A stretch of 64,000 nt of DNA from Clostridiales bacterium UBA1234 (GCA_002308995.1 DBWQ01000009.1:62001-126000), one strand, 5' to 3'. Shown: positions 26,349-35,842, counted from the first letter of the stretch. The notes: a model not told the origin generated them from the letters alone. Numbers and translations are program-made.

Positions 26349-26996
26349 TTGAAAGGAAATACAGTAAACGATACAGAAAATAGTTTGCTTCAAGATGAGC
26401 TAGATAAAGAGTATATTTCTGAAATCAAAAACGGTAGTATGGAAGCTGTCAATAAAATTATGGAAAAGTACAAGCCATATGTTTATTTAAAAGCTAAACC
26501 GTTTTTTATCGTTGGCGCCGAAAAAGAGGATATCATTCAAGAGGGAATGATAGGTCTTTTCAAAGCGATTAAAGGCTATGATGATTCCAAAGATGTTTCG
26601 TTTAAAATGTTTGCTGACCTTTGTATTCGTAGACAAATCATCACGGCCATAAAAGCATCTAATAGACAAAAGCATATTCCTTTAAATTCGTATGTGTCAC
26701 TCAATAAAACAACAAGCGAGGAAGATGATGATAGAACGGTAATTGAGGTGCTAGATACCGATACAGCACCAGATCCATTAGATACCATCACCACTAAAGA
26801 AACTTATAAAAATATCGAACTAAAAATGACAGAAGTACTTAGTGATTTTGAGCAGAGGGTGTTTAATGAATACATTTCGGGTGAGTCATACAGTAGTATT
26901 GCGCAAAAAGTAGATTCTCATCCAAAAGCAGTAGATAACGCCATTCAGAGAATCAAAAAGAAGTTCGAAAAATATATTTTAAATGATGAAAAATAA
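26349..26996 (+). CDS. sigH: RNA polymerase sigma-H factor
   Basis: About 215 residues. TTG 26349 is chosen as start because GGGAGGG lies 8 bases upstream; a longer start would run back into the -10 region. Region 2 is very close to Spo0H: FFIVGAEKEDIIQEGMIGLF, then CIRRQIITAIK and NRQKHIPLNSYVSL. Region 4 ends the protein with ESYSSIAQKVDSHPKAVDNAIQRIKKK. SigH directs transition-phase and early sporulation transcription in Bacillota, which agrees with the SASP gene at 14.7 kb. It stands directly upstream of tRNA-Thr. Confidence 0.93.
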   Translation: MKGNTVNDTENSLLQDELDKEYISEIKNGSMEAVNKIMEKYKPYVYLKAKPFFIVGAEKEDIIQEGMIGLFKAIKGYDDSKDVSFKMFADLCIRRQIITAIKASNRQKHIPLNSYVSLNKTTSEEDDDRTVIEVLDTDTAPDPLDTITTKETYKNIELKMTEVLSDFEQRVFNEYISGESYSSIAQKVDSHPKAVDNAIQRIKKKFEKYILNDEK

Positions 26997-27025
26997 TCGT
27001 ACAAGCTATCTTGTACGAAATATAT

Positions 27026-27101
27026 GCTTCTATAGCTCAGCTGGCAGAGTGCGTCCTTGGTAAGGACGAGGTCACGGGTTCGACTCCCGTTAGAAGCTCC
27101 A
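27026..27101 (+). tRNA. tRNA-Thr (anticodon GGT)
   Basis: Seven-base acceptor stem GCTTCTA/TAGAAGC, a D arm, the anticodon arm CGTCC-TTGGTAA-GGACG with anticodon GGT, and the GGTTCGA T loop. CCA is encoded. A strong terminator begins at its 3' end. Confidence 0.97.
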
Positions 27102-27134
27102 AAAAAGTAGTCCCATTGGGACTACTTTTTTTTG
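27101..27134 (+). terminator. Terminator after tRNA-Thr
   Basis: AAAAAAGTAGTCCC / GGGACTACTTTTTTTT stem with a 3-base loop. Confidence 0.9.
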
Positions 27135-27285
27135 GAGCTTATCGGGATAAGTACGAAAATTGCACAAATAATGGACGTCCCCATGTGCATGTTGCAACTT
27201 TTTACTTTTTGTGATATGATATGGCAAAAGTAAGAAGCTTAGCAGGTCATTTGTTAACTTACCAAATGAAAGGGAGGAGAGCAAA

Positions 27286-28374
27286 ATGAAAACACGTGAT
27301 AAGCTTATTGTCGCTCTTTCGGTTGTTGTGCTGGTTCTTTTAGTGATACTACTGGCAACCAAGGTGGGCAATAGAAACGAAATCCTTCCTCAGACGGAAG
27401 GGGTTGTGGTAGTGCCAACGATGCAGGATGCCATCTCGCAAGATAGCACTTGGTGTGGCACATTTCAGCTCGTATGGAATGATTTGAAAAACGAGTTAGT
27501 GAAGGGCGATATTGTGTATTCACCACAAGAGCCTATTGCAGAGTCGTTAAACAAAGAAACGTATACTCAAAACATGTTATCTGAGGCGTATTATTACAAA
27601 AAATGGGGACTTATGACCTTAGACTTGAAGGCAGAAATTGAAAAGGGTATCAAGGAAAAATTTGAGCAAACGAGTGACATTTTGGATGAATTTGATTGGC
27701 CAGAGGAACCGGAGGATTATCATTATTTTCTTTACACCATGTTATATCGTAAGTTTGAGTTTGAAAAGGTGTTTGATGTACTTTCCAATGGACCTTTTGG
27801 CTCTCAAAAGGTAGAGGCACAGTATTTTGGAATTGATTCCAACACACAAGATACCGTTGGCGAACAAGTGGAAGTTTTATATTATCATTCGTCTGATGAT
27901 TTTGCCGTGCTTTTAAATACCAAATCAGAGGATGAGGTCATCTTGGTTAAAAATCCAAGTGGAAGTACCTTTGAGGAAATCTATCAAAATATGCAGAAAA
28001 AGAAGGAATCTTTTCAAGGAAGTACCCGTTTTGGCAAACAAGATGAGTTAAAGGTGCCGTATCTTCACATTAACGAAAAGAAGGAATATACTGAATTTGA
28101 AGAAAAAACATTTCCTTGCTTCAATCCTGAGTTACCACCATATGGAAAAATCATAAAGGCAATGCAAACAGTGCAATTTTCCATTGACGAAACCGGTGGC
28201 AAAGTAAAGAGTGAAGCGGGCATTGATGTGGTGTTTAAATCAGCACCTGTACCTAAAGATGATAAGCCACGTTTATTCTATGTAGATGATACCTTTGCGA
28301 TTTTCCTTCGAGAAAAGGGAAGAAACACCCCTTACTTTGCAGGAAGAATTGAAGATATTTCGAAATTTCAATAA
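27286..28374 (+). CDS. Membrane-anchored serpin-like protein
   Basis: About 362 residues, close to serpin length (about 370). An N-terminal transmembrane segment (about residues 7-25) exports the rest. Near residue 60 WCGTFQLVWNDL is followed by helical regions. The C-terminal third carries FSIDETGGKVKSEAGIDVVF, resembling the serpin reactive-centre hinge (E-x-G-x-x-A). It ends with PRLFYVDDTFAIFLREK and TPYFAGRIED, close to the serpin signature in which a hydrophobic strand is followed by F-x-G-R. The hinge is not a perfect inhibitory one (Lys/Ser replace small residues). I see this as a distant serpin; an inhibitory role outside the cell is inference. Confidence 0.6.
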   Translation: MKTRDKLIVALSVVVLVLLVILLATKVGNRNEILPQTEGVVVVPTMQDAISQDSTWCGTFQLVWNDLKNELVKGDIVYSPQEPIAESLNKETYTQNMLSEAYYYKKWGLMTLDLKAEIEKGIKEKFEQTSDILDEFDWPEEPEDYHYFLYTMLYRKFEFEKVFDVLSNGPFGSQKVEAQYFGIDSNTQDTVGEQVEVLYYHSSDDFAVLLNTKSEDEVILVKNPSGSTFEEIYQNMQKKKESFQGSTRFGKQDELKVPYLHINEKKEYTEFEEKTFPCFNPELPPYGKIIKAMQTVQFSIDETGGKVKSEAGIDVVFKSAPVPKDDKPRLFYVDDTFAIFLREKGRNTPYFAGRIEDISKFQ

Positions 28375-28380
28375 CGAAAA

Positions 28381-28416
28381 AGGGGTGGTTACGTTTTGGT
28401 AACCACCTCTTTTTTA
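28381..28416. terminator. Bidirectional terminator
   Basis: GGGTGGTTAC / GTAACCACC stem with T6 on the plus strand and T-rich sequence on the minus, between convergent genes. Confidence 0.85.
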
Positions 28417-29704
28417 TATAGATTCTATTTCCTTTTTTAGACTTTTCAAATAGCCAACTCTTTTTTCATGGATTTTTTGTTTTAGCTTTTCGTAATTTAA
28501 CACGCCTTCTTCGTTTGTACACTTTTGAATGATTTCTTCAGTAGCGTGAATGCTCATGACTTTTCCAGCAAGCGATGCAAACGAGAGTGAGTCATCTTTG
28601 GAATCGGCTTTGGCGACAATTTCCATGCCTTGATACGAGATGCTTTTAGAACAATAGATAGCATCAAAGAGTTTTACTTGAGTTGATGGTTTTAAAGAAA
28701 AAAATCGTCCTGCTTTCATATGAAGAAGGGAAGTGAGCTTTCCAGCCTTTTCATATTTGTTGGGAGCTTTGATGCGTTTGCAAAAACTATGGATTGCCTC
28801 TAAGCCTCGTTCTTCGTGGCCGATATGTCTTGGCCATTCTTCTCTTGGCGTTAAGCCTTTTCCAAAATCATGAACCAAGGCGCAAAAGCGGGTTAGTTCT
28901 TCATCGGGATTGGTAGAAGCGTTTGGTGTCATTTGAGAGGCTCTTTCTAGCACTTCTAATGTGTGAACATAGGCATCTCCTTCTGGGTGATATAAAAGAG
29001 GTTGTTCTACGCCAATTAAGTGGGCTAATTCTGAAAAGTGAACCTCCAAAATGTTGGCTTCTCTTAGTACTTCAAAAAACTTGGCTGGATGATGAGATAT
29101 AAGGGCTTTTCGAAATTCTGTGAAAACACGCTCGGCCGATAAAAAGCAAAGTTCCTCTTTCATATCATGCATGGTCTTTAGGGTAGTTGGTTCCACTGTA
29201 AAATCTAACTGACTAGCAAAACGTGCCGCACGATAGGCTCTTAAAGGGTCTTCTATAAAAGCATTCGTTGTCATGCGAAGCGTTTTATTTTTTATATCAT
29301 CAAGCCCGATGAAATGGGTCAATGAGCTTTTGTGTCAGTACATCTATTGCCATCGCATTGATGGTAAAATCTCTTCTGGCTAAATCTTCCTCGATGGTGA
29401 TGGATGGGGCGGTTTGCATTTCAAAATCGGTATGTTTTTGGCCCGTTTTTTTCTCCGTTCTAGCGAGTGCAACTTCGCAGTTTTGAATGATAAAAACAGG
29501 AAAGGTTTTTCCTTGTACTCTTGTATCAGGAAAGAGGGTAGAGAAAACATCTTGAGAAATGCCAGTCACACAAAAATCCATATCATGGGGCTCTTGGCCA
29601 AGAGCCATGTCTCTTACAGCACCGCCTACCAAGTAAAGCCTCCCGCCGTGAGTATCTATTATTTTAGCAATTTCGTTAAATGAAGAAGTATCAAATATTG
29701 GCAT
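28414..29704 (-). CDS. cca: CCA-adding enzyme (tRNA nucleotidyltransferase), split by +1 shift at CGG
   Basis: The joined product is about 429 residues, normal for class II CCA/poly(A) polymerase-type enzymes with an HD domain. Motifs: YLVGGAVRDMALG, then HDMDFCVTG (the catalytic DxD), RRDFTINAMA, the conserved DPFxGLDD, the RAYRAARFASQL helix and a later HDFGKG HD site. It adds CCA to tRNA 3' ends or elongates tRNA-like RNAs. The frame breaks at 29308: TTT CAT CGG GCT TGA terminates, while skipping one C reads CAT GGG CTT GAT GAT, giving HGLDDI. Only one tRNA is in this window and it encodes CCA. Downstream is a terminator shared with the serpin-like gene. Confidence 0.9.
29306..29308 (-). 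other. CGG +1 frameshift site in the CCA-adding enzyme gene
   Basis: Minus-strand codons CCA TTT CAT CGG GCT TGA. Skipping C gives GGG (Gly) and restores DPFHGLDD. The stop follows the CGG after one codon in the unshifted frame. Confidence 0.8.
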
Positions 29705-29813
29705 AAAAAACCTCCTAGTTCTTGTGCTAATGATACCATTTTTTGAGGAAAAAATCTAGTGTTACATAGGTATTTATGGTATGATAAGAAAAAAGATAAA
29801 GGAGATTATTCAG

Positions 29814-30395
29814 ATGAAAGAAATCATATTAGCTAGTAATAATCCAAACAAGCTTCGTGAGATGAAAGCAAAACTTGGTGCTTTTGGCATTGAAGTAATG
29901 TCACAAAAAGAAGCAGGAATCGATATTGATGTAGAGGAGACAGGAACGACGTTTGAAGAAAATGCAGTACTAAAAGCAAGTACTATATATGATATCGCAA
30001 AGAAGCCAGTGATTGCCGATGATAGTGGTTTGGAGATTGATTATTTAAACGGTGCACCGGGAGTATATTCGCATCGTTTTGCAGGAGAAAATGCAACAGA
30101 CGCCGATCGAATTAATAAAGTACTAACGCTTTTAAAAGACGTACCAGATGAAAAAAGAACGGCTAGATTTCATTGCTGTATTTGCTATATCGATGAAAAA
30201 GGAGAAAAACATATCTTTCACGGCATCGCCGAAGGCAGAATTGGCTACGAGCCAGTCGGTGAAAACGGCTTTGGCTATGATCCCATCTTTATCTACGAAG
30301 GAAAAACATTTGCCCAACTTAGTGGCGAAGAAAAAAATAAGGTAAGCCACAGGGGAAAAGCGGTGCAAGCTTTGGAAGAATTCTTAAAAAAATAG
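29814..30395 (+). CDS. rdgB: XTP/dITP diphosphatase RdgB/HAM1
   Basis: 193 residues from ATG 29814, which follows AAAGGAG by 9 bases; the upstream ATG at 29781 adds residues the family lacks. Motifs: ILASNNPNKLREMKAKL at the start, ADDSGLEIDYLNGAPGVYSHRF, and GFGYDPIF near the end, followed by KNKVSHRGKA. The enzyme hydrolyses XTP, ITP and dITP to monophosphates, cleaning the nucleotide pool of deaminated purines. It is divergent from cca, followed by a terminator. Confidence 0.96.
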   Translation: MKEIILASNNPNKLREMKAKLGAFGIEVMSQKEAGIDIDVEETGTTFEENAVLKASTIYDIAKKPVIADDSGLEIDYLNGAPGVYSHRFAGENATDADRINKVLTLLKDVPDEKRTARFHCCICYIDEKGEKHIFHGIAEGRIGYEPVGENGFGYDPIFIYEGKTFAQLSGEEKNKVSHRGKAVQALEEFLKK

Positions 30396-30401
30396 GGAAT
30401 A

Positions 30402-30437
30402 AAAAGGACGCTAAGAATAATTTAGCATCCTTTTTTA
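30402..30437. terminator. Bidirectional terminator
   Basis: AAAAAGGACGCTAA / TTTAGCATCCTTTTT stem with one mismatch, between convergent genes. Confidence 0.85.
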
Positions 30438-31064
30438 GTATAATAGCGTCACCTTTTTATTTTTAATCTTCACAAATCCTTCATCCTTAATGTTTTTTAA
30501 TTCTCTTGACATGGCACTTCTATCTACTGCCAAATACTCTGAAAGCTCAGTAAAATTAAAGGGAAGAAGAAAGGTTTTAGAGCCATTTTTTTGTTCTTGT
30601 TGTCTAAAATATTCTAAAAGTTTATCTCGAATGGATTTTTGTGTTAAAATCTCAATTCGTTCATTTCGTTCAAGTACAATTTCAGTAATTAATTTTAGTA
30701 AATTTTTAATAAATTGCTTATAGGAAGCGTGTTTCACAATTTCTTCTTCCGTAATTCTATCGTAATCAATCAAAATTACTTTTGTAGCCTCTTTGGCAAA
30801 AATATCGTAGCTATCATCGGTAACAGGAAGAATAATCGATCCAAACACACCACCATCTTTTAATTCATTTAAAATGATACGTTTACCATCATAATCGTTG
30901 CGGATAATTTGAATGCAACCAGACTGCACTACACCAATGATGTTATCCGTATTGATATTCGACATGATATTAATACCCTTCGGATACGTCACAGTGCTAG
31001 CTTCTAAGTATTTAAAAATTCTTTCTTTATCTTTATCGGAAATATTATAGAATAAATCGGTCAT
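30435..31064 (-). CDS. Crp/Fnr-family transcriptional regulator
   Basis: 209 residues from ATG 31064. The N-terminal cyclic-nucleotide-binding-type barrel (about 10-120) has IGVVQSGCIQIIR and GGVFGS. A long dimerisation helix follows (about 125-160), then a C-terminal helix-turn-helix with ELSEYLAVDRSAMSRELK, the recognition helix of the Crp/Fnr family. No N-terminal cysteine cluster for a 4Fe-4S centre is present, so it is not a classical FNR. The effector is unknown. It is monocistronic and close to the anaerobic nrdDG operon, but no binding site could be assigned. Confidence 0.88.
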   Translation of the reverse strand: MTDLFYNISDKDKERIFKYLEASTVTYPKGINIMSNINTDNIIGVVQSGCIQIIRNDYDGKRIILNELKDGGVFGSIILPVTDDSYDIFAKEATKVILIDYDRITEEEIVKHASYKQFIKNLLKLITEIVLERNERIEILTQKSIRDKLLEYFRQQEQKNGSKTFLLPFNFTELSEYLAVDRSAMSRELKNIKDEGFVKIKNKKVTLLY

Positions 31065-31217
31065 CTTCCTCACCTCTTTTTAGGTATCATAGCATAAAAT
31101 AGGGGAGATTGCAACCTTAGTTAAGTGTGGGTGACATGTTTGGAATACTCTTGCATATAAAAAAATTATTGATATAATAGAGCTGAACTAATTGATGAAA
31201 AAAAAGGGGGAAATAGT

Positions 31218-32114
31218 ATGGCCATAGCAAGTTTAATTTTGGCAATTTTGGGATTCTTAATTAGTGTTACATTTTTTAAAGATTTATCTCTAATTCTATG
31301 TGTTATTTCGATTGTTCTAGGAATCATTGCTATTGTAAAAAAGAAGGATAAAACGATAGCCATTATTGCTATTGTAGTAGCATTTCTAGGATTTGTTCTT
31401 CTTTTTTCTGAGGATAATGATGTGAGGGTGGAAGAGAGAAAACTTGCGGAAAGTGCTACTGAAGAAAAAGTTGAAACAAAAGATGCCACTAAGGAAAAAA
31501 CGGATACAGTAAAAGCGGAATATGAGGTTGGCGAGGGGAGTGTTACAGTTAGTACAAATAGTATAGGCACTAATTGGATTAAGGTTGCAGTTCCAGTAAA
31601 AAATACAGGAACAACGAATCTATATCTTTCATCTTGTTCTATAGATATTGAAGACAGCAATGGAGCCTTGGAAGATGTTATTACTATGGTAAGTGTTTAT
31701 CCACAAGTCATTCAGCCTGGAGAAACAGCATATTATTTTGAAGAAACAACGTATGATGGGAAATCTATGAGTGGCTTAAAGGCAATACCGCACGTAGAAG
31801 TTGAAAAAGCTAAAGTTCCATGTGTTAGATATGTAGTATCAGATGTTCAGTTAAAAGACCAAGATTATTTTGGAGCCAAAGCGATGGGAAGAGTTGAGAA
31901 TACAACAGAACAAGATGGTTCTTCAGTTTACGTTGTAATGCATTTATTTAATGAAGATCATAATATAGTTGGTGTTATATACGATATAGTAGATAATGGA
32001 CTGAAAGCTGGTGAAAAGAAAGCTTTTCAAACTATGTCGCTTGACACTAATTTAAATTCTTCAGAGGTATCTACGTATGAAACATTTGCATATCCATATC
32101 AATACCAGTTTTAA
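31218..32114 (+). CDS. Membrane protein with extracytoplasmic FxLYD-like domains
   Basis: 298 residues. Two to three hydrophobic segments at the start (about 3-62) form a DUF4190-like membrane module. A charged linker (70-98) follows, then two beta-rich domains. The first contains IKVAVPVKNTGTTNLYLSS and the second GRVENTTEQDGSSVYVVMHLF, patterns of FxLYD/DUF-type immunoglobulin-like domains that occur in many exported Bacillota proteins. No enzymatic motif is visible. It stands alone upstream of the long nrdD leader. Confidence 0.7.
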   Translation: MAIASLILAILGFLISVTFFKDLSLILCVISIVLGIIAIVKKKDKTIAIIAIVVAFLGFVLLFSEDNDVRVEERKLAESATEEKVETKDATKEKTDTVKAEYEVGEGSVTVSTNSIGTNWIKVAVPVKNTGTTNLYLSSCSIDIEDSNGALEDVITMVSVYPQVIQPGETAYYFEETTYDGKSMSGLKAIPHVEVEKAKVPCVRYVVSDVQLKDQDYFGAKAMGRVENTTEQDGSSVYVVMHLFNEDHNIVGVIYDIVDNGLKAGEKKAFQTMSLDTNLNSSEVSTYETFAYPYQYQF

Positions 32115-32424
32115 CAAAGTACTGCTCAAGGGGACGTTTCTTTGTGCAGTTGTCTCGTTTCGGTGACAACTTATGTTTCACCTGTTGTCATAAATTATTT
32201 TTATGATTTTTTGAATGCTGAAATTGACTAGAGCTATACCTGTAAACTGTTGATATATCTATATTTAAAAATCTTTTGTGAGTATTTCAAGAGAAAAGCA
32301 ATTTTGTTGCAATTGCAATATTGCTTTTCTCTTTTTTTGATAAAATTAATATAAAGATTTTTAAAATTTACGAAAGAAAAATGAAATAAAAGATAAAAAC
32401 AAATGAGAAGGAGGAGTAAGAAAA
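32115..32424. other. 310-base leader region before nrdD
   Basis: Contains two small hairpins at 32121-32171 (ACTGC/GCAGT, then AGTTGTC/GACAACT) next to a GGGGACGTTTC block, a REP-like layout. A strong terminator-like hairpin lies at 32290-32332. An AT-rich stretch follows up to the nrdD ribosome binding site. I found no NrdR box or known riboswitch by eye. Confidence 0.6.
32290..32338 (+). terminator. Terminator or attenuator upstream of nrdD
   Basis: AGAGAAAAGCAAT / ATTGCTTTTCTCT thirteen-base stem followed by seven T. The loop itself contains the palindrome TTGCAATTGCAA. It lies 86 bases before the nrdD start, so it may end the upstream transcript or attenuate nrdD. Confidence 0.75.
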
Positions 32425-34617
32425 ATGAAGATTATTAAGCGTGATGGTCACATGGTAGACTATTGTCCAGATAAAATTTCTCAAGCAATTCAAAAAGCAA
32501 ACCAAGAGGTGGAAGAAAAGGAACAGGCAACTGAGGCTCAGATTAAGAGTATCATTAAATATATCGAAAAACTAGGTAAGAGAAGAATGTTGGTAGAGGA
32601 TATTCAAGATATCATTGAGATGAAATTGATGGAAATGGGCAGATATGAACTTGCCAAAAAATATATTACGTATCGCTATACCAGAGAATTAGTTAGAAAA
32701 AGCAACACGACCGACCTTGCCATTAAAGAATTAATCGATGGGGAAAATGAATACTGGAATACCGAAAATTCCAACAAAAATGCAAGAATTGTTACTACGC
32801 AAAGAGATTATTTGGCTGGTATAACAAGTACTGATATTACCAAAAGATTCCTTCTTCCAGAAGATATTGTGAAAGCACATGAGGAAGGCATTATTCACTT
32901 CCATGATGCGGATTATTTTGCACAAAATGCTCTTCATAACTGCGATTTAATTAACCTTGATGATATGCTTCAAAATGGTACGAATATGAATGGTGTGATG
33001 ATTGAAAAGCCGCACAGGTTTTTAACGGCTATGACGATTGCGACCCAAATCATTACAGCGGTTACTTCTTGTCAATATGGTGGTGCCACCATTACTTTAA
33101 CGCATCTTGCACCTTTTGTGAGAGATAGCTACAATCGTTATTTAAAGAAATATCAAGATAGAAAACTTTCCAAAGAGCAATGCGAAAAGTTTGCAAAAGA
33201 GGATTTGCAAAAAGAGATTGTAGATGGGGTGCAAACCTTCCAATATCAAATTAATTCTATGACGAATACCAATGGACAAGCCCCATTTTTAAGTGTCAAC
33301 ATGTATCTTGGCGAAACGGATGAGTACAAAGAAGAGCTTGCCATGATTATTGAAGAGTTTTTAAAGCAAAGAATTGTAGGCATGAAAAACGAAAAAGGTG
33401 TGTATATTACCCCAGCTTTTCCAAAGCTTTTGTATGTTTTAGAAGAGGATAATATTCATGAAAATTCTAAATACTATTACTTAACAAAACTTGCTGCTGA
33501 GTGTACTTCTAAGAGAATGGTGCCAGATTATATTTCAGAAAAAGTAATGCGTGAGCTTAAGAAAAATGAGCTTGGCGAAGGAGAGTGCTACCCTTGCATG
33601 GGATGTCGCTCTTTCTTAACACCAGATAGAACTATTAGCAAAGGTAATCTTGCCAAAGCAAAGAACTATGTAGAAGGAAAAGGTAAATACTACGGTAGGT
33701 TTAACCAAGGTGTGGTTACCATTAACTTAGTGGATGTTGCTTTAACAGCTGATAAAGATATGGATTTATTCTGGAAGGTTTTTGAGGAAAGACTTGAACT
33801 TTGCCATAGAGCACTTCAAATTAGACATAAGAGACTTAGCAAAGCTACCTCTGATGTTGCCCCAATTTTGTGGCAACATGGAGCCTTAGCAAGACTAGAA
33901 AAAGGGGAGAGTATTCACGAGTTACTTCATCATGGCTATTCTACTATTTCACTTGGTTATGCTGGTCTATATGAGTGCGTGAAATTTATGACAGGCCATA
34001 GCCACACAGGAGAGGGAAAAGAATTCGGACTTGCGGTTATGCAAAAAATGAATGATAAATGTGCCGAATGGAAAAAGGCTGAGGATATTGATTACAGCGT
34101 TTATGGTACCCCGATTGAATCTACCACTTATAAATTTGCGAAGTGTTTAAAAGATCGTTTTGGCGTGATTGAGGGTATCACTGATAGAGATTATATTACC
34201 AATTCTTATCACGTTCCCGTTTTTGAAGAAATTGATGCTTTTTCTAAAATCAAATTAGAGGCAGATTTCCAACGTTTAAGCCCAGGCGGTGCGATTAGTT
34301 ATGTGGAGACTCCTCATTTAAGTAATAACCTAGAGGTTATTATGGAGATGCTTCGCTTCTTTTATGATAACATTATGTATGCTGAGATTAATGGTAAGTT
34401 TGATTATTGTCAAGAGTGTGGATACACAGGTGAAATCTTGATTGATGAAAACTTAGAGTGGTACTGTCCATCATGTGGCAACAGAGATCACAAAAAACTA
34501 AATGTAGCGAGAAGAACTTGTGGCTATATTGGTGCAAACTTTTGGAATAAGGGAAGAACGGCAGAGATTAAGGACAGGGTCATCCACATCGATAACAAAG
34601 ATTACGTGGAGGTATAG
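32425..34617 (+). CDS. nrdD: Anaerobic ribonucleoside-triphosphate reductase (class III)
   Basis: 730 residues, standard for NrdD. It begins with an ATP-cone domain (IIKRDGHMVDYCPDKISQAI). The catalytic core has HDADYF, TNTNGQAPF and CYPCMGCRS. The C-terminus carries the two CxxC zinc pairs (YCQECG and CPSCG) and the glycyl-radical motif RRTCGYIG. It reduces NTPs to dNTPs with formate as electron donor and works only without oxygen. The activase gene nrdG follows two bases later. A long leader with a strong hairpin precedes it. Confidence 0.97.
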   Translation: MKIIKRDGHMVDYCPDKISQAIQKANQEVEEKEQATEAQIKSIIKYIEKLGKRRMLVEDIQDIIEMKLMEMGRYELAKKYITYRYTRELVRKSNTTDLAIKELIDGENEYWNTENSNKNARIVTTQRDYLAGITSTDITKRFLLPEDIVKAHEEGIIHFHDADYFAQNALHNCDLINLDDMLQNGTNMNGVMIEKPHRFLTAMTIATQIITAVTSCQYGGATITLTHLAPFVRDSYNRYLKKYQDRKLSKEQCEKFAKEDLQKEIVDGVQTFQYQINSMTNTNGQAPFLSVNMYLGETDEYKEELAMIIEEFLKQRIVGMKNEKGVYITPAFPKLLYVLEEDNIHENSKYYYLTKLAAECTSKRMVPDYISEKVMRELKKNELGEGECYPCMGCRSFLTPDRTISKGNLAKAKNYVEGKGKYYGRFNQGVVTINLVDVALTADKDMDLFWKVFEERLELCHRALQIRHKRLSKATSDVAPILWQHGALARLEKGESIHELLHHGYSTISLGYAGLYECVKFMTGHSHTGEGKEFGLAVMQKMNDKCAEWKKAEDIDYSVYGTPIESTTYKFAKCLKDRFGVIEGITDRDYITNSYHVPVFEEIDAFSKIKLEADFQRLSPGGAISYVETPHLSNNLEVIMEMLRFFYDNIMYAEINGKFDYCQECGYTGEILIDENLEWYCPSCGNRDHKKLNVARRTCGYIGANFWNKGRTAEIKDRVIHIDNKDYVEV

Positions 34618-34619
34618 AG

Positions 34620-35120
34620 ATGAGATATAATAAAATTCGTAAAATGGATATTTCCAATGGCCCTGGCGTGAGAGTATCTATCTTTACACAAGGCTGTGCC
34701 TTTCACTGTAAAAACTGTTTTAATCCAGAAACGCATGATTTTAAGGCCGGTAAAGAGTTCACAGATGATACAGAAAATACTTTATTTAGCCTTTGTGACC
34801 ATGATTATGTAGAAGGCCTATCTGTTTTGGGTGGTGAGCCCCTTCATCCCAATAATATTGAAGGTACTACTAAAATGGTGAAAGATTTTAAAGCCAAATA
34901 TCCCGATAAAAATGTTTGGATGTGGACGGGATTTAACTTTGATAAAGATTTAAAGGATAAAGAAATATTAAAATATGTGGATGTATTGGTGGATGGTCAG
35001 TATCAAGACGAACTTGCTAATCCAACACTTAGTTGGAAGGGCTCTTCTAACCAAAGAGTGATTGATGTGCAAAATTCACTTAAAAAGAATCAAGTGGTTC
35101 TTTATGAGGATAAAATTTAG
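34620..35120 (+). CDS. nrdG: Anaerobic ribonucleotide reductase activase
   Basis: 166 residues. The radical-SAM cysteine motif CAFHCKNC (CxxxCxxC) occurs near residue 26, preceded by NGPGVRVSIFTQG. SVLGGEPL, the glycine-rich SAM-contact motif, follows near residue 72. It uses a 4Fe-4S cluster and S-adenosylmethionine to put the glycyl radical on NrdD. It is placed 2 bases after nrdD, a translationally coupled pair. The length is normal. Confidence 0.97.
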   Translation: MRYNKIRKMDISNGPGVRVSIFTQGCAFHCKNCFNPETHDFKAGKEFTDDTENTLFSLCDHDYVEGLSVLGGEPLHPNNIEGTTKMVKDFKAKYPDKNVWMWTGFNFDKDLKDKEILKYVDVLVDGQYQDELANPTLSWKGSSNQRVIDVQNSLKKNQVVLYEDKI

Positions 35121-35245
35121 AAACATTGATTATTGATATTCAATCATGCAAGTGATATAATAATACTATCGTAGGGAAGAGTATCTTTAACAAATAGAGA
35201 AGTCTATTCTTTTGAAAGTGATTCATAAAAAAAGGGGTAGTTGAT

Positions 35246-35785
35246 ATGGAAAAAAGAAAAGCTGTTATCTTTGGCAATACGGTTTGCTTTGTAGGTATTA
35301 TCATATTTTTTCTGTTAGCTTTTATGGGGAGCGTTGGTGCCCCAACATCGTTGTCACTTGAAAAACTATTTCAAGAGAATCAAGAAGTAATTCAGGTAAT
35401 AGAAAGGCAAAATGGAAGCCCTGATTTAACCCTAAGCAGACAGCATCTTTCATTTTTATTAGGAACAGTGCAATTTTATACCTATTTTAAGTTATTTTTA
35501 TCCATTGGAACTACCATTGCGTTTAGTGCAATATTTATTGCATGGCCAGCTTTTCAATCTTCGATGATGAAATCAGATAAAATGATGATGAAATTAGCAT
35601 ATCTGGTGTTACTAGCAGATGTTTTGCTGGTACTATTGGGAGTACTGTTTATGATTCCATTCTCCACTACTTTGGTAGCTATTTTTGACATTGTTTTGGG
35701 GAGTATTGTCATGGCAGGTATCCTTATTATTGGTTTTTGTATCAGTATTTACATGCATCGTTATTATGAAAACCAAGAAAACTAA
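35246..35785 (+). CDS. Small four-helix membrane protein, unknown
   Basis: 179 residues with four predicted transmembrane helices (about 10-30, 72-98, 112-134 and 140-165). An extracytoplasmic loop of about 40 residues lies between the first two. AAGGGG precedes the ATG. No family recognised, no motif beyond hydrophobicity. A terminator follows, so it is a single-gene unit after nrdDG. Confidence 0.6.
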   Translation: MEKRKAVIFGNTVCFVGIIIFFLLAFMGSVGAPTSLSLEKLFQENQEVIQVIERQNGSPDLTLSRQHLSFLLGTVQFYTYFKLFLSIGTTIAFSAIFIAWPAFQSSMMKSDKMMMKLAYLVLLADVLLVLLGVLFMIPFSTTLVAIFDIVLGSIVMAGILIIGFCISIYMHRYYENQEN

Positions 35786-35810
35786 AAAGCTTTACGCTTC
35801 AAAATGATAT

Positions 35811-35842
35811 ACGATAATCCTAATAAAGGATTATCGTTTTTT
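35811..35842 (+). terminator. Terminator
   Basis: ACGATAATCC / GGATTATCGT perfect stem with a 7-base loop and T6. Confidence 0.9.
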
